The notes: a model not told the origin generated them from the sequence alone. A stretch of 64,000 nt of DNA from Acanthacorydalis orientalis (GCA_034766995.1 CM068315.1:46066162-46130161); one strand, 5' to 3'. Counted from the first letter of the stretch, positions 14,439 to 27,299 are shown. Numbers and translations are program-made.

Positions 14439-15297
14439 TCAGGTCAGTCTATAAATTCGTGCGTATTATTGAGAAATTTTTAAACAATGCAAATAAAACA
14501 CACTTTACTATCTTAATCAATGATGTATTTTCCTTCATTATCAGCAACTTGTTGCTATCTTACAAGTAATTTTTTAATTCTATTTATGTAAAAAGATTCT
14601 GGTTTTGATGCAAAAAAACCCCGAAATTTCATTTTCGACTTTATCTTTATCGTCTAATTTTTTTTCCTAATAAAAAACTCTGAAGAGCCAACAATAAATG
14701 ATAATCATGGGGGGCAATATCTGGCGAGGAAGGGGCATGAAGCTGGAGCTCCACATTAAAGTCTCCAATTTTTAGTAGTGTTATCTGTGCTGTGTGTGGT
14801 CTAGCATTATCATGGTGAAACGAAACCTTTTTGATATTCACTAATCGAGAGCCTTTTTTAATCAATGCTGAGTTTAAACATGAAAGCTGGTGACAATAGA
14901 CAACTGAATTAATCGTCTGATTTGGTTCCAATAGTTCAAAGTGGATGATACCGTACATGCCTTGTCCATCTCTAAATCTTTGAAACCATTTCTAAGAAAT
15001 TCTGACACTGATACCATTCTCATTATGAACACTGTTAATTTTTTCTACTGCGGAATTTGCACTTTCACCTTTTAAAAATAAAAAGTATAAAACGTGCCAT
15101 TTGTACTGATTATCGATTTTCATTTTCTAGGAGTTCTTATATATGTCCGATATTACAAAAATCTATGATAAACTAACCACTTGAGCGTACATATCAAAAC
15201 AGAATGCATCTTGTATACAAGTGTCCTCTTCTACGAAATGAATCATGGCGAATCATACATACAACGTCAATACGTACGAATTTATGGATTGACCTGA
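14439..15297 (-). mobile_element. internally deleted mariner with TA target duplications
   Basis: 859 bp bounded by good terminal inverted repeats. The left end begins TCAGGTCAGTCTATAAATTC and the reverse complement of the right end begins TCAGGTCAATCCATAAATTC. TA dinucleotides flank both ends (14437-14438 and 15298-15299), the mariner target-site duplication. A full element is about 1.3 kb, so roughly 400 bp are missing from the interior of the transposase gene. Transcription would run on the minus strand. Confidence 0.9.
14647..15123 (-). pseudogene. mariner transposase, N-terminus fused to C-terminus by an internal deletion
   Basis: On the minus strand the gene starts MKIDNQYKWHVLYFLFLKGE (near 15123), the N-terminal helix-turn-helix. 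It runs to KWFQRFRDGQG after one stop codon, then jumps directly to MYGIIHFELLEPNQTINS of the catalytic half. The second catalytic Asp is in FHHDNARPHT; the third position is in SPDIAPHDYHLLLALQSF. The first catalytic Asp region is deleted. The gene is thus a deletion derivative with DNA-binding sequence but no intact catalytic triad. The last part reads open to about 14647. Confidence 0.85.
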
Positions 15298-15342
15298 TAA
15301 TATTTATAACTATAATGTATGCATATATATAAATATATATAT

Positions 15343-15650
15343 AAAATCAAAATTATCCACAAAAAATCGATGACATCGACTTATTTATTAGACGTCGAAG
15401 GTTCTTGGTACACAAATATGTTTATCCCATATATAAAATAACACGTTGCAGTTTGTCTACGATAATGATATACAAACATATGTGTATATATATATATATA
15501 TAACAACTACGTTGCGATATATCTGTGATAATAATTATATAGTCATAAATCAGTTTTAAAAAATATGCTTATTGTTTCATTCAGTTACATGTACAGGAGG
15601 TTTATAATTGAAAAGTGGCCGAGCGCACCGAGCAGCGGGCAAAGTACCCT

Positions 15651-15652
<2 letters not shown>
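15343..15652 (+). mobile_element. Helitron-like repeat, copy 1
   Basis: Related to 38461-38785. Both begin AAAATCAAAATTATC and share TTGTTTCATTC.GTTACATG, then TATAATTGA. They end in a GC-rich tail with GAGCGCA and GCAGCGGGCA. This copy ends CCCTTG before a TA run; the other ends CCTAG. A GC-rich, hairpin-prone tail followed by CTAG resembles a Helitron 3' terminus, but I see no helicase gene and no certain 5' TC end, so the assignment is tentative. Confidence 0.5.
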
Positions 15653-15698
<46 letters not shown>

Positions 15699-15903
15699 CA
15701 TACATATATATATATATATAATTTAAAAAGCTTGTTATATTTTTTTAAGAGTGAAACAAAAATTTCGTAAATTAATTTATATATTCTGATTTTTGTTAAT
15801 GCAGTACAATGCAAACATTGGAATTTAGACATACAGAACATTAATTTTAATGTTTTTAACCTTAAATAAAACTATTTTTTTTCTGTTTTTGCTTTATAAA
15901 TAT

Positions 15904-15974
<71 letters not shown>

Positions 15975-15984
15975 CATGCATGAA
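15653..15984. repeat. (TA)n arrays separated by AT-rich unique sequence
   Basis: TA runs at about 15653-15691, 15707-15721 and 15905-15975. Nothing else is recognised between them. Confidence 0.85.
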
Positions 15985-16500
15985 TGTTTGTATCTGTGTA
16001 TGTACAGTTTGAAACTGTTCGATTTGAAATCAGCAAAAGCACCATCAGAAGTCAGCATCGCCGTTTTAAACATCGTGCTCAGGTCATTTCAATATCTCTT
16101 AAGATATCGATCGATAGATTCACGTTTATAAGAAGTAGTAGTAGACACGGTAAACTTCCAACACGTATTTCGTGCCGTCGAACTGTCCCCAGAACATCTG
16201 TTTTCTAGCAATCGAACGCAGATACGGGGACAGATAACGATATATGCGTAGCTACCCGCGAACTACTACTTGAGAACACAGGTACCTACTTACAACACCA
16301 ATGCAAAACCACTTTGCATGCACGAATGCTCCACAATATATACACGGTGATCATATTAGAAAAGCGGCTGCATAAGCCGAACGTATAACATCCTATGTTC
16401 AATTCAAGTGTTGATGTTGACAGCATCCATGTTGATCGATTCAGTAAACGAGTGTACTCGATTTGAACGATATATAGTTTAAGGTGCATGTACGCTATAC
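15985..16500. other. largest higher-GC island, no recognised gene
   Basis: About 500 bp with clearly higher G+C and frequent CG dinucleotides, abruptly bounded by AT-rich DNA. It contains short self-complementary motifs: CGGCT-GCATA-AGCCG near 16371, CGAGTGTACTCG near 16449, and GATATCGATCGATAG near 16103. Short open frames exist on both strands but match no family I know. It could be a promoter plus untranslated exon, a non-coding RNA locus or an enhancer. Confidence 0.35.
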
Positions 16501-16905
16501 CTCTTCTGATTTTATCGATAGTAACAACTGTCGTGTATCTTTTTTTCTATTTTACTTATTCGAATTTGATTCTGTTCTTTATTTCGAGCACCTGTTAATT
16601 CTAACATTCATTATTATGCTCAAGATCGATAATTTTTTTGAACCGAAACCTACATCGAAATTTACCGATTAAAATTATTGAACTGACTAAAATAAAAATC
16701 ATCTTTAGGATCAACAGTTACTTTTTAATGAAAAAGAAAATAAATTTCAACACTAAACGTTATTTATTGAAGTATATAATAACATTTCGGTATTCCTACA
16801 ATTGCTGGACCAAAAGACAAAGTCTGAATTTTTTGACAGCTATTGTATTGAAAATAATAGAAAGATGAAATGTTTCAATATTTATAAAGACACTCACACA
16901 TATGC

Positions 16906-16952
<47 letters not shown>

Positions 16953-17618
16953 TGCACTTAAATATTGTTGTATTTTTATAGTTATTAAATCATTAATGGC
17001 AATAATTTGAATATATTTTTTGTCGCTAAGAAGTGTTTGATATTAAATTACCTGCTAATGATGATAATCATCAATAACATACAGATGATTGCTATTATTG
17101 ATGGACACAATGAAACGTGGATAAAACCTATATTTCCTTGGTTAAAAATTTTTCAATATATTTTCACTAATAGTTTTGAGTATTATTGCCAATATTAATT
17201 TAAGTAGTTCAATGCACTGTACCTATTGAAAACTGATTAATAGAATATTTAGTTGGTTTTATAATCAATTTTGTTTTCCAGAAAGTGATACACAAAAAAA
17301 TAAAATATTTTTAATTTACTTCAAACATAATTTCTGTATTTTTTTAGTTCATGACTAAGATTTCAGTACATAATAATACCATTTATTAAGAAATTCTTTT
17401 CTACGAGTAATTAGAAGAACAATGATTTGTTTAAATTTTATAATGTTTTTGTATAAAAAAAAACATTTTTTCACGATAGAATCAATTATATAAACAAGTA
17501 CACGGAATATTTTATTTATTTGTCTTAAAATGGATGATGTTACATAGAAATGAAATGATAACTTTAGAAAATATTATTTTAAAAGTGGAACATTTTTAAT
17601 ATTATGTATATATATATA
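16501..17618. other. AT-rich intergenic DNA with a (TA)n array
   Basis: No gene is recognised. A TA run lies at 16909-16950. Short open frames at 16484-16868 and 17007-17198 have AT-driven composition and no recognisable motif. Confidence 0.5.
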
Positions 17619-17814
17619 GTGATTCAATTTAGGCTACCACATGAGAGTATTAAAGGGGACGCAGGGGTTAGGAAAAGTCATATTCTTTTATTTAGTATTT
17701 AAGTTCAAGTCAATACTAAAACGAGATTGAATTAAAATATTAAATAGGGGTTAACATGTTTTCTAAATTTTTGCGTTTTTTTGTAATACTTTCGCGGAGA
17801 AGTCTAAGTTTAAT

Positions 17815-17817
<3 letters not shown>
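17619..17817. mobile_element. MITE, copy 1, within (TA)n
   Basis: About 199 bp with imperfect terminal inverted repeats. The left end begins GTGATTCAATTTAGGCTACC; the reverse complement of the right end begins ATGATTAAACTTAGACTTC. TA tracts lie on both sides (about 17607-17618 and 17819-17861). The interior matches copy 2 at 45979. There is no coding capacity. TIR sequence and TA context suggest a Tc1/mariner-type non-autonomous element. Confidence 0.75.
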
Positions 17818-17864
<47 letters not shown>

Positions 17865-18754
17865 AAATCAACCATATACTAATTTTAATTATGACTATTT
17901 TTATTTAAATTATATCACAGTTGTTAACACAATTTGAAAACATAAAAATAATATGCTTAACATTCGAGAGATAAAAATCAGACATTATTTTTTGTTAGAA
18001 ATATTTCATCCGATACATTGTGTTATGTATTTCAGGGACGAATTTTTTCACTATAATAAAATCATTACAGCTCTACAATCATTGCTCTAAATCTTTTCAA
18101 CTACGTTAAGATAAAACTATCAAGCATGTAGATCATAATTATTATGGATCATAATGTAGATAATTTAAATGTTAACTTTATGATGAATATATGTGGTTGT
18201 CAATTCCAGTAGCAAGAGCATCCATTTTGCTTTAGTTGAATGTTTGTGACAACATGACTTGCAACTTGATGCTGCTGACACCACATTAAACAGGTAACGT
18301 TACAACAATGTTATTATAATGTTATGAAGTTTGTATATAGGATTACATTCTTTGGATGTTTCTTCAATGGACATTTATGATCTTATCATAAGTGGTAACA
18401 GGAAATGATCGTTATGACAAGTTTATTGATTATTACATGCGTGGAAGCTTTATTTCAATGCATACCTTTTGTAACAATGACATCTTTATTTTACTTTTAT
18501 AGCATTTTTATCGACTATAAAATTAATTCTTAACTTAAAAACTACATTTATGTTGAAATAATTGTAACCATTTACATTTACAATAATTACACGAGTTTAT
18601 CTAAACGGAAAAAAATAAATACATTATTGATAAACTATAAATCATATCTCATTTTTCTTATAAGGTTATAATGATCGATACAGTTAAAAAAGGGTTTTAA
18701 TCATCTTCTGGAAACAATAACGAAAGTAATAATCGTAAATAGATGTTATGAAAG

Positions 18755-18802
<48 letters not shown>
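17818..18802. other. AT-rich intergenic DNA bounded by (TA)n arrays
   Basis: TA arrays at 17819-17861 and 18758-18802. No gene is recognised between them. Confidence 0.5.
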
Positions 18803-18805
<3 letters not shown>

Positions 18806-19465
18806 GGTAATTTGAAAAGTTCGCGGCCTAACTATGAAAGAATATAACTTGTGTTTTTAAATTACTTTCATTTTTCCATATGGTCCCCTTGAACTTCAAT
18901 GCACTTCAACCAGCTATCCTCCAGTGTTTTTATGCTGTACTAGAAATTCTTTTTTTGGATGTCCTCAAAATAGTGATTTACTGTTGCTATCAGTACTGCA
19001 TCTGACAAAAATCGCCTTCACCAAGGATTTTTTCAGTTTTGGGAACAGATGGAAATCTGAAGGGATCAAATCTGGAGAATAGGCTGGATGAGGTAGCAAT
19101 TCGTACTTCCACTCAGAGAGTTTTTCCATGGATAGAACACTTGTATGCGTACGTGTGTTGTTCTGATAGAAAATGATTTTTTTCTTTGATAAACCTGGTT
19201 TTTTTAAAGAATTGTTTGAGTGAGTGGATCTAAAAGCATAGCATAATACTCTCCCGTCATAGTTTGACTTTTTGGAATGTATTCAATTAGCAAGATCCCT
19301 TTAGCATCACAAAAATTGAAGCCATAATTTTTCCAGCAGATAAAACTTATTTTGCTTTTTTGGTGGCGGAGAGTCATCATACTTTCATTGCTTTGATTAT
19401 TCTTTTGACTCTAGAGAGTAGTAGTAAATCCAAGTCTCATCTCTAGTCAAAAATCGCCGGATAAA
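18803..19465 (-). mobile_element. 5'-truncated mariner of a further lineage
   Basis: The 3' inverted repeat starts at GAGGGTAATTTGAAAAGTTC, directly after a (TA)n array. The minus strand encodes the second half of a mariner transposase, and similarity stops near 19465 without a second inverted repeat. The element has therefore lost its 5' half. Confidence 0.8.
18820..19462 (-). pseudogene. mariner transposase C-terminal half, decayed
   Basis: Minus-strand reading begins FLTRDETWIYYYSLES, holding the first catalytic Asp of mariners. It continues KYDDSPPPKKQNK, then IIFYQNNTRTHTS, where canonical copies have HQDNA, so the second Asp appears to be changed to Asn. Then KYELLPHPAYSPDLIPSDFH and LFPKLKKSL follow, with the third Asp. 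Several in-frame stops (for example after SLESKE and in the stretch after LWLQFL) and frame changes make it inactive. Confidence 0.8.
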
Positions 19466-19902
19466 TTAAAAAAAAATATTCCATAATTAAAATCAGATGT
19501 ACAATTACTAAATTCGAAATATTGTCCACGAAAAATACGTAAAATTTGGAATGTCATTAACGAAATTATATTATTAATTTATTTAAAAAGTTAAAGACAG
19601 TAATGTTACACTCAAAATTGATCTTATTGTAGTTATTGTAAATAGGTATAGTATGGATATAATTCAATAGAAATATTTTCATACAGTTATTTAAATTACA
19701 AATCGTAATAAAATTAGATTGGAATCAGTTGTAAAGTGTTAATTAAAATTATTATCTAGAATAATTTTATTTTAAAAGATTTTAGAGTTTTCATTTTTGT
19801 ATATTATTTTATAACGAAAAAAAAACACAGACAGACAATGAAAAAAATCTAAAAATCCTTTAATATTATACTATATATCTATATCTATATATATATATAC
19901 TT

Positions 19903-19944
<42 letters not shown>

Positions 19945-20099
19945 GTATATGTATATAAAATTTTAGTAAAAGTTGTTTACTTTCAACTTCATTGAACTTT
20001 ATTTCGAAGTCATGTATTTTTTTATGTACAGAATGAACACAATAACAAATTATAAATCTAGTAACGTACTGATCAAAATGTGCGTAATTTAAAACAATG
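19466..20099. other. AT-rich intergenic DNA with (TA)n
   Basis: No gene is recognised. A TA-rich tract with CA interruptions lies at about 19870-19945. Confidence 0.5.
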
Positions 20100-20430
20100 G
20101 TACCATGTATACATAAAGGTAAATTGAATGATTCAGTCACGCACAGACAGCGCTATTTAAGATTCAAGTGAGGTGAAGACTCACTGCCACTGTGCAGCAT
20201 AAGCGGTGAATCATACTAGTCAAATGAACGAAGCACTTCTGTCGTCTACGATATTTAATAAAAGACAAATCGACGGAAGTAATATATAAAAATAATAAGT
20301 ACGTGTTATATCTTAATGTACCGCATTCAATTCGTAAAACTGATTTTTGACCGCGTTGAACCCATCCAAATGTATTTAGTAAAAAAAACTTTCTTGGAGC
20401 ATATGTGGCAATAATTAGATAATTGTACAT
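20100..20430. other. higher-complexity island, function unknown
   Basis: More G+C than its surroundings. It contains GTGAGGTGAAGACTCAC near 20168, which can form a small stem, and an 88-codon minus-strand open frame (20164-20430) that resembles no known protein. Regulatory DNA is as likely as an exon. Confidence 0.3.
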
Positions 20431-20677
20431 TTAACTTTTTTGTATGTATTCCATGTCCTTTCTTTTTATTACCAATTATAATCAATTAAACAGAAATTTA
20501 ATTATTTTACTTCAATTCTTTTTTATAAAATTTATATATATTTCAAGTAGTATTACAATTTTTTTGAAAAATTAACATCTAACGACAATAGCTATTAATA
20601 AAAATAGTATAATGAAATTATAGAATTGTTTAAAATCATGAAATTTTATTTCTATTACATATTTTTTAATTATTTTC

Positions 20678-20722
<45 letters not shown>

Positions 20723-20738
20723 AGTGTGTGTGTGTGTT

Positions 20739-20778
<40 letters not shown>

Positions 20779-21394
20779 TGTATGTGTGTAAAAAGAGAAA
20801 GAATAAATATTCAGTTATTTATACTTATGAAAATATTTTATTTTTTATTTGAGATTTTCACTAAAGTTCTCCGTATTACAATATCTCTCTTATTAGAAAT
20901 ATTTATATAAAAACTACTTATCTAAAAACAATATTTCACAAACTAAAACGTTGTAAGTTTATTTAGTTATGCATATAACTTTTTAAGTAATTAGTAAAAG
21001 GTTAAATTTTTAATTTTTTAAAAGCAAAATTAGTTTTATTTATAAAGAGTATTATTTAAAATTTACTAACTCTTAAACGAATACTTCAGATATTAATATA
21101 TTAGATACCTTCTCGATATTTAATGTTTATCTGAGTGTGTAGTGTCGTTATTTAGAATAAATATAAACAATCTGATTTTCATCATATTAAATTTATTTTT
21201 TAAAAAAGTATACGAATATTTTGTATATATATAAAAAAATTAAGAGATGTTACTACAAAAAAAAACTTTTATGATTTCTTTTATGGTAAAAGAAGAATTC
21301 GTAGAGTTAATAGTAGAAGTCCTTTTTTAAGTAAACAATTTATTTTAATACCATTTATTATTTTCTGATAAAACGAAGATAAAAATATCTACCA

Positions 21395-21448
<54 letters not shown>

Positions 21449-24199
21449 CTAAAAAAGTATCGATGGTTCGAAATAATATTTACTTCACATTAAAAAAAAT
21501 AAAAGTAGTTTAAATGAGAATACATTTATTACTTTCTTTTTGAATACCAGACAGTTGTAAGAAATTAAATACATTAAAGATGGACTTATTTAATGAATAA
21601 GTTTAAAGAAAAATATTGATGTAAGTTTGTAACAATTAAAATTGTAAACAGAAATATTTCATTCTGAGTACTTTTTCAAATATGTAATAAAAGCTTTTTA
21701 TTCTGATTTTTAATTAAGGAAAAAACTGAATAGTCAATAAAAACAAAACTTTAGTTTCATAAATTACCATTATAATATTACTCTTAAATTTATTCCAACT
21801 GTATCTAGAAATGTTGTGTATATAAATGTAATGTTTGTTTCATATTAAATTTTAATAAGCGTTCTTGATTTTTATATCGTGGATGTATGATTTCCTCTTT
21901 ACTATAAAAAATATCATCGTCATTAAAAACGAGCACATCGTATATCAAAAAAGATATAAACGTATGAAATTTCAAATCTAAAATCATAAAGACCACACGC
22001 ACAAGAATCATAATATTGACTAATCAAACAGAAAATAATATCGTAACATTTCATTGCCAGAATCAGGGCATAGCAGTATGATTTTTAACACTGTAGGTGG
22101 ACCAGTTGGGACACTGACAAATTCACATGAAACGAATATATATTTCATTTGCGACAGACCTCCCAGCCAGCGACAGTGGGCAAAACACAATTCCGGATGT
22201 GTGCTATAACAGCGGGACCACATCAATCAGAGTTAAAGATGACATCACTATGTTTTTGAAATATCACTGTTTTTTGTACATAAATTCACTGAGATTTCAA
22301 TATTAGCTATCTTCACGTTTATGTTACTCAATTTGTGTGTATATATTCGTGTCATGTTTGAATGAGATACTTATCTTTGTTATTATTAATCAGTTTATTC
22401 AATAAATAACGTAACATACAAGATTAGCTTGTCTGGTTATTTCGTTTTATTAACTATAACTGGATTTTACTTCAGTGGATTATAATAAGCTTATAGTATT
22501 TATTTCATTTCTTTTAAATTCACATCTCTGCATGAGGTTTCCTATATTAAAATTTTTCAACGAAATTAAATTGTTATTAATGAGGAATCCATGTCATTTT
22601 GAAAATGTACAATGCAACGTTTTTTATTAAATATATATACAGTAGGTAGATTCATATCAAAAATGAATTTCTAAAGTTTTTCAATACTATATCAATTTTT
22701 TAACTGATTTTTGTATTTTTAAATTTAAAAGTTAAATATATTTGAACAAGAAGGACAATTTAAAATTTATACAGAAAATGTTTCTATTGATGATTAATAT
22801 TAACTTATTGTATTTACAATATATTTTTCTAGTCTCTGCTTAACAACGAAAGGTTCCTTTCTTGTATTACAAAGCTGTGGTTTATAATACCAAAGAGATA
22901 TATTATTTTATATAGTTATTGCGGTTGACAACTTCAGAATATTATTGAAATCATTCGGTATTCGTGTTTAGAGACAAGCCATCTGTTTTGGAATTTTAAA
23001 AGAGAAGATACCTGGACTGTTATAAAATATAAAAAGTAATAATTAATGAAATCTCATAATGGATCTTACCTTTATTAAATCATTATTAATTATTTATAAA
23101 GATTTTTAATTATTTAATATTTGCTATTGACAATTTTTAATATTAGAAAAGAAACTTTTAGATAATTCATTCTTCGTTAATGATATACTCAAGATAAAAG
23201 TTAAAACGAAAATCAAAAGTGATATCGTGTGTAATAGATGTTTTAAATAGATGAATGAATTGAAAACAGTTTGAAAATATATTTTTCAAACCACAGTTAA
23301 AATTTGTGGTTAATAAATATGCAAAGCAATTGTGTTAAGAATATATTTTTGCATTTGTTTAAAAAACAAATTGTATACACTCAGGTAATATTCCTTTGAT
23401 ATTGAACATTTTGTGTTTTATAGAAAACGTCGACTTCGTTAATAAAAATTCTAAGCTATTATTATAGACATCAGTGTTTGGCATTATAAGCAGGTAAACG
23501 GAAATGTATGATATTTTCTCAGAATTATAAATATTAGTATTACTCTTTTCAAGATTAAATTGTGGTTTTGATAAACGTTTTTCTAAAATTTTAGTATTAT
23601 ATACAAACTGTCAAATGTAAATATATATATTACTTGAAAACAATACTGTTTTCTTAATTTCCTTATAATTAAAAACTTCGATAATTGTTAGTTTTTAATA
23701 TTCAATTACATTTAGATTATGCAACTCACTTAATGCTCTATTATTATTTGACTATTAAGTGACAAACTATATTATAATATCAAGTAAGTATAATTATAAA
23801 ATCAATTGAAATTTGATAATATCACACGAAAAATTTCTACTATAGTTAAATTAAAACACATAAACTATAATCAAATAATTGACAGGATTCGAGATTATAA
23901 AATGAACATAAAAAACAGACAATCGTTTCTTTATTCTGTCAATCATGTTAAAACCTAATTAAAAAGTGTATAAATAAACTACAAATTGATCAAATCTGAA
24001 AATATTGTTAATTTAATTTCCACAGAAGATCAAACAATAAACTTGGTTAATAATAATATAAAAAATATGAAATTCCAAATACTAAATATATTAAAATAAA
24101 TTCAATTGTTAAAGACATTTAAATATCTAAAAAAAATGATACAATCAATACAATATTAATGAATCTTGCAAGGTTATGGAGAGGCATACATAGACATGT
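20431..24199. other. AT-rich intergenic DNA with (TA)n arrays and one small island
   Basis: TA arrays at about 20683-20720, 20743-20776 (separated by a TG run) and 21404-21447. The stretch 22030-22260 is richer in G+C and contains a 68-codon minus-strand frame with no recognised motif. Nothing else is identified. Confidence 0.5.
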
Positions 24200-24290
24200 A
24201 GGAACTTTTCAATTTATATATCTAGTTAAATCGCCTGAAGATGCCTGTTATGGTCGAGTCAAAACATAAAGTCATATTTATGTCAGTAGA
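24200..24290 (+). repeat. possible retroelement-tail motif
   Basis: Contains CGCCTGAAGATGCCTG, then GGTCGAGTCAAAACAT. The CCTGAAGATG...GGTCGAAAC arrangement is common in the 3' tails of several insect dispersed repeats. Only this short similarity is seen, so the call is weak. Confidence 0.25.
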
Positions 24291-25076
24291 TCTCAAATCT
24301 TTATTTCAAAAGATATGTTATTCTACATTTAAACAAAATAAATGTCAAAAACATGCTTCTTCTTCACATAGATTACGAAATTAAAATTTTAATGATTGAT
24401 ATATATATATATATATATATAACGCATATATGTACAAATTTGTTCATATAAAATTATAACAACTATTATAAACTGACCTCGATTTTTTAATTCACTCAAT
24501 ACACACTCAAAACATGTTTGATTTGAACATGCTAGGCAATAGAGCATAAAATGGAGGTAGTTACAATTAAACATTTACAGCAGTGTTAAAAATTCTTTAA
24601 GATTTTTATGCACGTATGTTTTAAATGTAGGTAAAGGATTGTTTACTATTGTCTTTTCGATGGGAAATTAAAGAAAATCATTTACCATGACTAAAAACGA
24701 TTACTATGTTTATGTATAATGACACAATTTTGTGTTACACACTTTAAATTGATTTTCATGAAGCAAATGTTAAAGCTACAATGAAAAATTCTCAGTAAAG
24801 ATATTGTATTTACAATTAATAGTTATATATTTGTCCGTAAAAACAATTCTTTATAATAAATTGCATACTTTCATAAAAATTAAGAAAAAAATATGTAAAT
24901 AAATGAATAGGCTTTAAAATAATTTATCTTAAATTATTTTTCAGAAAAAAAAAACTGACTATTTTTTTCATAAATTATACAACAATAAAAAATGCATAAC
25001 AGGAATAATACAACAAAAAAGTTGTCGAAAAAATTTAATGTTTGAATATTTTAAAAAACAAATTATTAAAATTTTG

Positions 25077-25110
<34 letters not shown>

Positions 25111-25179
25111 ACAGAGGGTGTGTGTGTGTGTTATATTTCAAAATTCGGCAAGTATCTACTCATTTTCTATACATTATTG
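24291..25179. other. AT-rich intergenic DNA
   Basis: TA runs at 24401-24421 and about 25078-25093, the second followed by TG runs. No gene is recognised. Confidence 0.5.
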
Positions 25180-25440
25180 TTCAATGTTGTGGTGTTCACG
25201 ATAGGCGTTCCCAGTTCGTGCCACGGTGTTGTAAAACTATTCATTAATTCACGACGCGGGGATACGAGACGAACTGGGGCATTGGTAGAGCCGCCTCGTG
25301 GTAATCATTGCAATCACATCGAGCCAGGGTGGGGCACCGACATGTTACACACTCATACATATATTTCTGCTCTCTATTCGTGTATATCACGATCAATGTG
25401 AACTTTGTATGTAATTGTGGGTTGCTGAGTTTTGTAAAGT
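25180..25440. other. GC-rich island, no recognised gene
   Basis: One of the most GC-rich patches in the window, with runs such as ACGACGCGGGGATACGAG and CCAGGGTGGGGCACCG. Frames are open on both strands (to about 25401 on plus, 25244-25453 on minus) because GC-rich DNA has few stops. Neither translation shows a known domain. It may be an untranslated first exon, a promoter or a conserved element. Confidence 0.35.
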
Positions 25441-25640
25441 TAATTTGAATCATGTTTCATTTTTTATCATACAAATACCATACCACATTATATAGAAATA
25501 ATAGTTCACATATATTATACAGGATGTTTAAATTATCAGACGTGCACAAATTATAGGCGATTGTGTGAGAGATCTATTTTTAAGAGCTTTAAAAATAAAA
25601 TTTAAATAATTATTATGATTTAACTTCAAAATTGTTTTAT

Positions 25641-25697
<57 letters not shown>

Positions 25698-25989
25698 TTA
25701 TGTATATACTGGTATTATTTAAAGGCAAGAAGTTTTCTTTTTTATTATCATACTTTTAACTAAAATGATAAAAATTGTCGATTTATATTAAAAATGAAAT
25801 TTTATATTATTCTTAGGATTATCCTAATTACTTTTTGTGTGAAAATATTTTTTCATAATTATATTTTACACTAGTGATTTTAATTTAGTAAAAAATTAAC
25901 CCCTATTAAAAAAATGCAAAAGATCAAAGATCCACACTTTATAGAAATAGGTGAATTAATATAATGTCTAAAAATAAAAATGAGATCTT
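25441..25989. other. AT-rich intergenic DNA with (TA)n
   Basis: TA array at about 25645-25697. No gene is recognised. Confidence 0.5.
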
Positions 25990-26215
25990 CTCGCATTCTA
26001 ACACGATTCCCACTGAGACTGGACATCATTGTGAATTCTCGTCTGTACTCACAGTAGCATAATTGGCACTCAGGCCACGATCACTAAGGCGTCCGGCGTG
26101 CTCTGTCGAAACAAATACAGATTCAAAAATATCGGCCATTTCACCTTGGGAACTTCCACAGGCGTGCAAGTCATGAAAACATACAAATACTATTTCTTTA
26201 TTGTGTTAACCTTGT
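25990..26215 (-). other. island with an uninterrupted minus-strand frame, possible small exon
   Basis: On the minus strand, about 60 codons stay open from 26206 to about 26018. They include an internal ATG (MADIFESVFVSTEHAGRL). Within the frame, TTTGTTTCGACAG resembles a splice acceptor and ACTGTGAGTA a strong donor; together they would bound a 50-nt segment. The protein resembles nothing I know. It may be a real micro-exon or a chance open frame in a GC-richer island. Confidence 0.25.
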
Positions 26216-26544
26216 TGTAAATTAACAGTAGTCGCATGAAATTTATGAAAATCGATTTTATATTCAAATTGTTTACGATAATGTCACATTTTTCACATTA
26301 ATATTAATTATCTGTTTGCAGGCAAAATATTAAATAAAAATATGTACATTTGACTACTTAAAGAAATGACGGAAATACCAGTACAGTTTTAAGAACTGAA
26401 TGGATTATGGTTTCAAAAGTTTAAAGAAAAGAAAATAACAATATTTGAAAACGTAATTGGACTTTTATCCGGAAAATACCATCAGCTTATTATTTTATCG
26501 CTTAAAAACACATCAGCTTAACTGTGTAATATTTCAAGTAGTAT

Positions 26545-26584
<40 letters not shown>

Positions 26585-26838
26585 TTTCTGAATCAATTAC
26601 AATTTTATTTTTTAAGAATTCTAATAAAACTATTAGAATTTTTTACCATTTGTATGTTAAAATTAATGCAACTTTCTATAATTTGTGAAATTAAGAAGCT
26701 TCTTTTAATTAATTATTGACATTTATTTCTTACTCTTTTATTCATTTCTTTAATAAAATATATATAATGAAATGAAACTATATAAATGTTAATATAATTT
26801 GATAAATTGAAAACATATAAGCAAACAATCACACATAA

Positions 26839-26875
<37 letters not shown>

Positions 26876-27299
26876 CATATAGTTGGTTTGAGAAATGAAA
26901 ATATTAATTAAATAAAAAAATCATAATTATACTCCACTAAATACATAACTGAAAATTACTAATAACGATTCAAAAATCTTTTCTAAGAATTCATTTCATA
27001 TGTTTATATGAAATGAATAGAAATCATTTCCAAGAATATAAAGCCTTTAAAATAAAAAAATATTGTTAATAAAACACATATGTATTTTATATTATATATA
27101 TGAACACACACACACACATATATATATATATACATAATCTCTTCTAGAGAAAGCGATGCAAAGAATTTAGTGCCTCTATGCAAAAAGATCTCAAATTTTT
27201 CTTAATTGAAATAAAATAACAATCTTTTTTTCATACCTAATATTTTATATATCATAATTTCATTAAAATACTAGAAATAATGAAAACTTTTGTGGAAAA

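Noticed and set aside
22020..22226. 68-codon minus-strand frame with several Cys and Trp
   Set aside because: I tried to read it as a zinc-binding or retroelement fragment, but no ordered motif was found.
25042..25401. 119-codon plus-strand frame
   Set aside because: It begins in TG/TA microsatellite sequence and its remainder is open only because the island is GC-rich; no domain recognised.
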